Below are positions 58,728-64,000 of a stretch of 64,000 bases of DNA, in pieces; the first letter of the stretch is position 1; each line of letters begins with the position of its first letter. Under the pieces are notes generated by a model that was not told the DNA's origin, did not search any database, and saw nothing but the letters and a program-made list of their open reading frames with translations. The stretch lies in the NCBI RefSeq assembly GCF_028618435.1, contig NZ_JAQISW010000006.1, positions 1-64,000 on the forward strand. Direction: 5' to 3'. Both the position numbers and the translations under genes were made by a program. Source of the DNA: Bartonella sp. MM73XJBT.G. Lineage in GTDB: Bacteria; Pseudomonadota; Alphaproteobacteria; Rhizobiales; Rhizobiaceae.

Positions 58728-59525
58728 ACAATTGCACAAGGTTGAAGTAAAAGAGATACCTTGTTTTAAAGAGATATCTCCTAAGGTTTCCATTTCACGA
58801 TAGGATTTATGAAATGCTATAATGGTAAAGTTCTAGGGTATAGAACTTATAGAGTTCCCCATCTTTTAAGTTTAATAAAAGAACAACCAGCAGCATCATA
58901 TGCTTGCGCTTTTTCTATACAGTTCTTAAGATTTGAGATGGTACCATAAGAGACATTTTAGTTTTTACTTCTAACGTTTTTACGCACTTATCATCTCTGT
59001 TTGTAATAGGATCCGTTAAGTAATTTGAATTGATGCACTATGAGTGGGTGAAAGAATTGTACAATATTCAAGATGCTCATTCGACATGCAAAACAATGAA
59101 TGATGATTATAAATCAATGTATTGTGTGTTATAGATTGCTTTGTACGGTGAGAGCTATTGCACTGCTTATGATCTCAAGGAAAACCAGCTGTTAGGCATG
59201 TTATCAAAAGCCTATGACTGATATCGATGCGTTTGAGTTTGTTAAGACTATTCAGCAAAACGATATGAAGATTTTGCTAGATCCGTAAATGTGGATGCTG
59301 GCTTGTTGGCGGTTCTTGCGTTCGTGGAATATTAAGAAGGCTTTGACAAATTATAAAAAGAACATGTTTCATTCTTCCGGTATTTTGAGGCATTTTTCCA
59401 GCTATAAAATTGATAGGACTGAAGATCCTTATAGCGGTTATAGTCCTATTTGTCATAAAATCAGCTTTATATGGATATAAAATAATGTATATAGATGCCT
59501 TTTTTTGGCGTTATTGGGGGAATGC
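58728..59525. other. Spacer between ispG and the MFS gene
   Basis: About 800 bp. Dispersed-repeat copy E lies at about 58880-59135. From about 59220 a short frame reads DIDAFEFVKTIQQNDMKILL before a stop; it has some coding look but no recognisable parent. Confidence 0.5.
58880..59135 (+). repeat. Dispersed intergenic repeat, copy E
   Basis: Blocks: CTTAAGATTTGAGATGGTAC, CATAAGAGACATTTTAGTTT (matches copy B), GTTTTTACGCACTTATCATC, TAATTTGAATTGATGCACTA and GATTATAAATCAATGTATTG. Confidence 0.7.
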
Positions 59526-60689
59526 ATGAAAAGTATATTAGCTTTTGGCTTTTTATTTAATGGTATAAGAATTCTAACAGGCGCCTTTATTGTTTTTTAT
59601 ATGCTTGAAAAAGGCTTAACGCTTATTGATATCGGGATCATTAAGTCATTTCAGGCTTTTATTATAATGGTTACTGATATTCCTCTGGGGTATTTTGCCG
59701 ATCGAAAAAGTTATAAAATATCGATTGTTTTAGCAGCGGCTTTTGCTGCTATATGGCTCTTTCTTATGGGAGTTTCTACAAGCTTTTACGGTTTTCTTTT
59801 AGCAGAATCTTTTAATGCCTTATCGCTGACATTGATTGCGGGGGCTTATAATGCTTTACTTGTGCAATATGCAAAAGCAAAAGTGACATCGACTAAAAAG
59901 GTGCTGGGATTAAGTTCTCAATATAATTACATTGGCATGTTTATCTTTAGTTTGATTGGTGCTTATTTTGCTGATTATTCGAGCCAATATATATGGTATA
60001 TCGCGGCATTTTTAATGTTGATGACAACATTCTTTGGTCTATTTTTTCTGGATGATCTTAAAGGAGAAAAAAGACCTAGCCACAGAAATTCTCTTCAGGC
60101 AAATTTTTTCGCTTGTGAAACTAAAGAGATGATCTCTATTTTTGTTCAAGTTCCTTATATCTCTTTATGCTTTTATTTTTCATTGATTTTTTTCAATATC
60201 TTTTCGCAATATTGGCAGTGGATCTTTAAAGATCATCATATTCATGTCACTTATTTTGATCTTGGAGTGACATTTTCGCTGATATTGCTCTCTCAGCTCT
60301 TGGCTAGTTTTCTCTTTACAAACTTAAGTGAGACGATAAATTTTATTTTATTGCTGCTTCTTTCAGCATCTCTGATTTTTACAATGACTTTCTTTGAACC
60401 AAGAAAAGAAATTGCTGTCATTTTAGTCTGTATAATTTTTTATCTCATTAAGTATACATATCTGCGTGTAGAAGTTGTTTTGCACGATAGTATTAGTGAT
60501 CATTTCAGGGCTACATATGAATCTTTCTTGTCAACTGTTGGGAGATTTAGCTTATTGGTATTTTTTTACATGAGTGCGTATATGGTTGATATATCTGGCT
60601 TTTTCTCACTCGTTTATATTTTTGCTCTTTATTTATTGGTTTACTTGTTGGCAGTATTTTTTTTAGAAGGAATGCGCAAAAAAGTTTAG
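59526..60689 (+). CDS. MFS transporter of unknown substrate
   Basis: I start at the ATG at 59526, with GGGGG five bases upstream, giving 387 aa. About 12 hydrophobic segments are visible. Between helices 2 and 3 the motif GYFADRKSYKISI corresponds to the conserved MFS loop G...DR.GR, with the last positions relaxed. Phe, Ile and Tyr content is high and the gene is AT-rich relative to the housekeeping neighbours. It stands alone between repeat copy E and a polyprenyl synthase gene, so context gives no hint of substrate. It may have been acquired, but that rests on composition by eye. Confidence 0.8.
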   Translation: MKSILAFGFLFNGIRILTGAFIVFYMLEKGLTLIDIGIIKSFQAFIIMVTDIPLGYFADRKSYKISIVLAAAFAAIWLFLMGVSTSFYGFLLAESFNALSLTLIAGAYNALLVQYAKAKVTSTKKVLGLSSQYNYIGMFIFSLIGAYFADYSSQYIWYIAAFLMLMTTFFGLFFLDDLKGEKRPSHRNSLQANFFACETKEMISIFVQVPYISLCFYFSLIFFNIFSQYWQWIFKDHHIHVTYFDLGVTFSLILLSQLLASFLFTNLSETINFILLLLLSASLIFTMTFFEPRKEIAVILVCIIFYLIKYTYLRVEVVLHDSISDHFRATYESFLSTVGRFSLLVFFYMSAYMVDISGFFSLVYIFALYLLVYLLAVFFLEGMRKKV

Positions 60690-60895
60690 TGAGATTATGA
60701 TTACACGTGTGTTTTATAAATTCATGTGCTTGTTTTAATATACCTCTGGTTTGTCATATCCATTGTATGATGAGCTCAATAATATCATGGAGATCAATGG
60801 TAAGATTTTTTAAAAAAATCTCTTGGACATTTAACAAAGAGGATGGTGTAGGCTCTGTACAATAGAGCGGAATGTAATAGGGGGGGCGGATGACG

Positions 60896-61798
60896 TTAAT
60901 TTTTGCGTATTGCACTAAAGCGCGCTGCTTGTTGGAGAGGGAGTGCTTTGATCCCAAAAGGGTGTAAGAGGGCTTCTGCTTTTGTGATGATGGCATCTCG
61001 CTTTTTTTGGGTTTCTTCAATGCCATAGAGACGAACAAAAGTTGCCTTTTGTGCTGTTTCATCTTTTCCAGCGGTTTTTCCCAAAGTCTGTGTGTTGACA
61101 GTAACATCAAGAAGATCATCGGTTAATTGAAAGGCTAAACCAAGATAGGTTCCAAAAGACGCCAACTTTGTCGATAATTCTTCTGACGCATTGCCAATGA
61201 TGGCGCCTGCTTGGCAAGCAAAGCTTATCAGGGAAGCTGTTTTCATGCGTTGTAGTGTGATGATGTCAGTACTTTCTTGTGGTCTTTTTTCAGCTTCAAG
61301 ATCCAGCATTTGCCCCCCTAGCATACCACCAAGTCCGGCTGATTGTGCAAGAGCTGTGATCAATTGTATTCTCATCTCTGTAGATAGTGCATCAGCTTTA
61401 TGGGCAATGATTTCAAAGGCAAATGTCAAGAGGGCATTGCCTGCTAGAATTGCTGTTGCTTCATCAAATTCTATGTGGACGGTGGGTTTCCCGCGTCGGA
61501 GGATATCATTATCCATGGCCGGAAGATCATCGTGAATGAGTGAATAACAGTGAACACATTCTAAGGCACATGCAACATCAAGTGAATGTTCTACAGGGAT
61601 ATCAAAAAGTGCAGCACTTTGAATCACGAGAAAAGGACGCAAGCGTTTTCCACCGTTTAGCACCCCATAGCGCATGGCTTTGATTAAGTTTTCAGGGCGT
61701 GAAATTTCACCAGTTTGGATTTGATCACTTAACAGTGTGCTCAGTCGGCTTTCAATGCTTTGGCCATGTTTTGCAAGAAGGGTAGTAAATTCGTGCAT
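60896..61798 (-). CDS. ispA: Polyprenyl (farnesyl/geranylgeranyl) diphosphate synthase
   Basis: A 300-aa short-chain trans-prenyltransferase. First Asp-rich motif in YSLIHDDLPAMDND near residue 88, substrate site GGKRLRPFLV near 50, second Asp-rich motif in LAFQLTDDLLDV near 225. These enzymes join IPP units to make FPP or GGPP for ubiquinone and undecaprenyl phosphate, downstream of the pathway that IspG (3 kb away) serves. The exact product length cannot be fixed from sequence; ispA is the usual name. Confidence 0.9.
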   Translation of the reverse strand: MHEFTTLLAKHGQSIESRLSTLLSDQIQTGEISRPENLIKAMRYGVLNGGKRLRPFLVIQSAALFDIPVEHSLDVACALECVHCYSLIHDDLPAMDNDILRRGKPTVHIEFDEATAILAGNALLTFAFEIIAHKADALSTEMRIQLITALAQSAGLGGMLGGQMLDLEAEKRPQESTDIITLQRMKTASLISFACQAGAIIGNASEELSTKLASFGTYLGLAFQLTDDLLDVTVNTQTLGKTAGKDETAQKATFVRLYGIEETQKKRDAIITKAEALLHPFGIKALPLQQAARFSAIRKN

Positions 61799-62219
61799 TC
61801 TTGCTTCCTTTGTTTTTACAAAAATGAAAAATGATGATGTTCAAAGAGAGGCTATTGCTTTTTCTTGTTTTTATCAATGGGGGTAGGTTTTTATTAAAAA
61901 TCAATCTCTCTTTATTATGCGTATCTCTACTGTATGCGCAAATCTCTTTTAAAGCTCAATAAAATAATGCCAAATAAAAAATTAAATGTTAACTTTATGA
62001 AAATACTTTCATGGGTGTATAAAACTTATAAACTTTGTGGTGCTTTTACTCTTCATTTGGTCAATGTGACATCATTTTTGCTAAAAGGAAGGTTATTTTG
62101 ACATTGCCTCTTCTTTTTTATCAGTATATAATGCTTTCAAATTTTATGGTGTTTTTAAATGAAGCATTGTCATTTTTGACATTGCTTTTTCTGTTTTAAT
62201 GGATTTGGAGTGACTTTTT
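61799..62219. other. Divergent promoter region of ispA-like and rpmF genes
   Basis: About 420 bp, AT-rich. It includes the putative rpmF promoter and a repeated TTTTGACATTGC (near 62096 and 62174). Confidence 0.5.
62104..62132 (+). promoter_or_regulatory. Putative rpmF promoter
   Basis: A -35-like TTGCCT at 62104-62109, a 17-bp spacer and a perfect -10 TATAAT at 62127-62132. It would give a leader of about 80 nt before the rpmF ATG. Confidence 0.4.
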
Positions 62220-62399
62220 ATGGCTGTACCTAAACGAAAAACCTCTCCAGCGAAGAGGGGCATGCGCCGTTCGGCTGATGCTCTGAAGGCGCCGACTTAT
62301 ATCGAGGATAAAAATTCTGGTGAGTTGCGTCGCCCTCATCATATTGATCTAAAAACGGGAATGTATCGTGGACGTTCCGTTTTAGTGGTTAAGGATTGA
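62220..62399 (+). CDS. rpmF: 50S ribosomal protein L32
   Basis: A 59-aa protein beginning [20 protein letters not shown] and ending RSVLVVKD, the unmistakable L32 pattern of alphaproteobacteria. GGAG lies nine bases before the ATG. It lacks the zinc-binding Cys residues found in some L32 proteins, which is normal for this group. A hairpin follows the gene at 62447-62471. Confidence 0.97.
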
Positions 62400-62446
62400 G
62401 TGTTTTATCTCTCTTCTATGCTTAGGTTTCCTTTGACTTCTTGGTG

Positions 62447-62471
62447 AATGCACGCTCTTTGATCGTGCATT
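62447..62471 (+). terminator. Putative terminator after rpmF
   Basis: AATGCACG and CGTGCATT form an 8-bp perfect stem with a 9-nt loop, followed by TTCTGCTTT. The T-tract is interrupted, so strength is uncertain. Confidence 0.55.
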
Positions 62472-63305
62472 TTCTGCTTTCTGGAATAGAGGGTAAGATT
62501 TTTCCGTAAGAAGATGATTCTATTGTGGGAGGTGATTTTCTTGTTTTCTTGAGAGACGACAAAGGATTGGCTTGTGTGCAGTGTCTTTTAAAGAATAGAG
62601 ATGACGGTTTGTTTCATGCTTTCCTTGTTCTTTGATGAAAACAACTATCATATAAAATAAAACGCTCCAAAAGGGATATCTTTGTATTGTAACATCATCT
62701 CGTGTTTTTTTAAGAACCTCTTGCAACGTGCTTTTCAGCCCATTTTGCGATAGTGCTTCGTAAAGGGTATAACAAAAGCCCCATGAAATAATATAAAATT
62801 TATTTACCTTTAGGCTTCATGAAATTGCAGGCTAGCACTCTCATACACTTTGCGAACTCGTAGGTGTGAGAATAGCTTTTGACTCTTGAAATGGTTCATA
62901 ATAGACACGCCTTTTTTGTAAAGTTTTTACTCACATAACCTCTCCGCTTGTAACGAGTAAGCGAGTATTTTTAATTGATTGAACATGGAATAAATTGGAA
63001 ACAAAAAAATCTTACGATATTCGAGGGGGGCATTCAATATAAGAAAAAATGATAAATTATCTTTATAAATCAATATGTTGAATTACATGGGGTGTGTGAG
63101 GGAGTTATTTGAATGGTTTAATGGGAGAAAATCTTTCTGGATTCAGACTGATGATTGAATATAAAAATGATGTGTTATGATAATTAGTCAATGAGCTTGC
63201 TATGAAAGCGCATGAAGTGGTGGCGAGTGCAATTCGTCGAAAATTAGAATGTTGATTGGCGCTTTAAGAAACTTTATCCTTGAGAATACAGAGAATGATA
63301 AAAAA
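62472..63305. other. Gene-free spacer with repeat copy F
   Basis: About 830 bp between the convergent rpmF and carD genes. It contains dispersed-repeat copy F at about 62790-63095; no gene was recognised in the remainder. Confidence 0.55.
62790..63095 (+). repeat. Dispersed intergenic repeat, copy F
   Basis: Blocks: GACTCTTGAAATGGTTCATA (core), AGTTTTTACTCACATAACC, TTTTTAATTGATTGAACATG, AATCTTACGATATTCGAGG and TTATAAATCAATATGTTGA. It is one of the more complete copies. Confidence 0.72.
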
Positions 63306-63330
63306 TAAAACCAGCTTTTGGCTGGTTTTA
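63306..63330 (-). terminator. Rho-independent terminator of carD
   Basis: TAAAACCAGC and GCTGGTTTTA form a perfect 10-bp stem with a 5-nt loop. On the minus strand it is followed by TTTTTATC. It lies 32 bp past the carD stop codon. Confidence 0.85.
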
Positions 63331-63361
63331 TCAAACTATTCTGTTGTTATGAAAGAGTGTA

Positions 63362-63946
63362 TTATGCAGCGTAGACAGCTTTACTGTTTTCAGCTGTTTC
63401 TTCTCTTTCAGTTTTAAATTCACGTTTGGGCTTATTGGAAAGGTGCATCTCGATGAGGTTAATTGCTTCTGTTTCAGAAAGGCTATTAATAACTGCAATT
63501 TCACGGGCCATTCTTTCAAGAGCAGCGGTATAAAGCTGACGCTCAGAGTAGGATTGTTCGGGCTGTAGGTTAGAGCGAAAAAGATCACGGACCACTTCAG
63601 CAATACAAATAAGATCTCCTGAGTTGATTTTAGCATCATATTCTTGAGCACGACGGGACCACATGGTCCGTTTAACGCGTGCTTTTCCATGTAAAACTTT
63701 TAACGCGCGTTCGACGGAATCTTCAGCAGATAATTTACGCATTCCAACGGAAAGAGCTTTTGCAATAGGGACTTTGACATCCATTTTATCTTTTGCAAAA
63801 TGAATGACAAAGAGTTTTAATTTATGTCCAGCAACTTCTTGATCTTCAATCGCTATAATTTGTCCTACTCCATGCGTGGGGTAGACGATATATTCAGAGG
63901 TTGCAAATTCTTTAGTCTTTGAGGACGTTCCATGTTGGGATGCCAT
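63362..63946 (-). CDS. carD: CarD/CdnL-family transcription regulator
   Basis: A 194-aa protein with an N-terminal RNA-polymerase-interacting Tudor-like domain (YIVYPTHGVGQIIAIEDQEVAGHKLKLFVIHF) and a helical C-terminal domain (TMWSRRAQEYDAKINSGDLICIAEVVRDLFR, then SYSERQLYTAALERMAREIAVI) that contacts the promoter upstream edge. CarD/CdnL stabilises open complexes at many promoters, including those of rRNA genes. The C-terminal 25 residues are charged and variable. A strong terminator follows. Confidence 0.94.
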   Translation of the reverse strand: MASQHGTSSKTKEFATSEYIVYPTHGVGQIIAIEDQEVAGHKLKLFVIHFAKDKMDVKVPIAKALSVGMRKLSAEDSVERALKVLHGKARVKRTMWSRRAQEYDAKINSGDLICIAEVVRDLFRSNLQPEQSYSERQLYTAALERMAREIAVINSLSETEAINLIEMHLSNKPKREFKTEREETAENSKAVYAA

Positions 63947-64000
63947 AATCTTAGTTTACTCCCTTATGATCAACAAATGCATCGGAAAACAGGTTATAAA

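Noticed and set aside
59220-59480. Short frames before the MFS gene (DIDAFEFVKTIQQNDMKILL and a 63-aa frame after it)
   Set aside because: Some coding flavour but no start, no family and stops close by; not enough to call a pseudogene.
60754-61119. A 121-aa minus-strand open frame overlapping the 3' end of the polyprenyl synthase gene
   Set aside because: It overlaps ispA in another frame, has no coding signature and no supporting start.
63186-63256. A short plus-strand frame reading MKAHEVVASAIRRKLEC in the spacer before carD
   Set aside because: Only about 17-20 codons, no ribosome-binding site and no recognisable parent.

Overview
This is an AT-rich alphaproteobacterial chromosome segment, most likely from a Bartonella of the lineage that carries the Trw type IV secretion system. 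Three things point there. The left end has a VirB-homologous Trw locus with a tandem array of pilin (trwL) genes. The housekeeping genes (split F1 ATP synthase operon, ftsEX, ispG, carD, rpmF, acs, priA, leuS) are of rhizobial type. Coding density is low, with long gene-free spacers holding decayed gene pieces, as expected of a host-restricted genome. The species is not determined.

Region by region. Positions 1-9.4 kb hold the upstream half of a trw locus on the minus strand: an unknown 204-aa ORF, trwN-like, korB-like, seven trwL copies, trwM, trwK, trwJ and the start of trwI, which runs off the left edge. A divergent H-NS-like gene faces it across a short spacer with a perfect palindrome. 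Positions 10.6-23 kb hold a ubiquinone-biosynthesis hydroxylase, ftsK, a lolA-like gene, xthA and a NodT/MacA/MacB tripartite efflux operon. Positions 23-30 kb form an island with a frameshifted small membrane-protein gene and a 1659-aa single-chain nuclease-helicase-methyltransferase (Type ISP restriction-modification), with copies of a dispersed repeat on both sides. Positions 30.8-45.4 kb hold ftsE-ftsX-DUF218, acs, a small orphan gene preceded by a GAPDH gene fragment, a YggS-like gene, leuS-lptE, a transaldolase-like gene and priA. Positions 46.6-54.5 kb hold atpHAGDC followed by an EmrB/EmrA-like pair. Positions 54.5-64 kb hold a decayed EexN-type entry-exclusion gene, a small membrane-anchored protein gene, ispG, an MFS transporter, a polyprenyl synthase, rpmF and carD.

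How it fits together. The trw genes encode a surface machine whose pilin is present in many mosaic variants. The rest is core metabolism, envelope and cell-division machinery. The unexplained structure lies between the genes: a non-coding dispersed repeat of about 200-350 bp with at least seven recognisable copies plus partial ones, all in the same orientation; decayed copies of the 3' ends of ftsK and priA just downstream of their parents; a GAPDH fragment; and a broken eexN. No tRNA, rRNA, CRISPR array, insertion sequence or riboswitch was recognised. Alignments were made by eye, so percent identities are not given.
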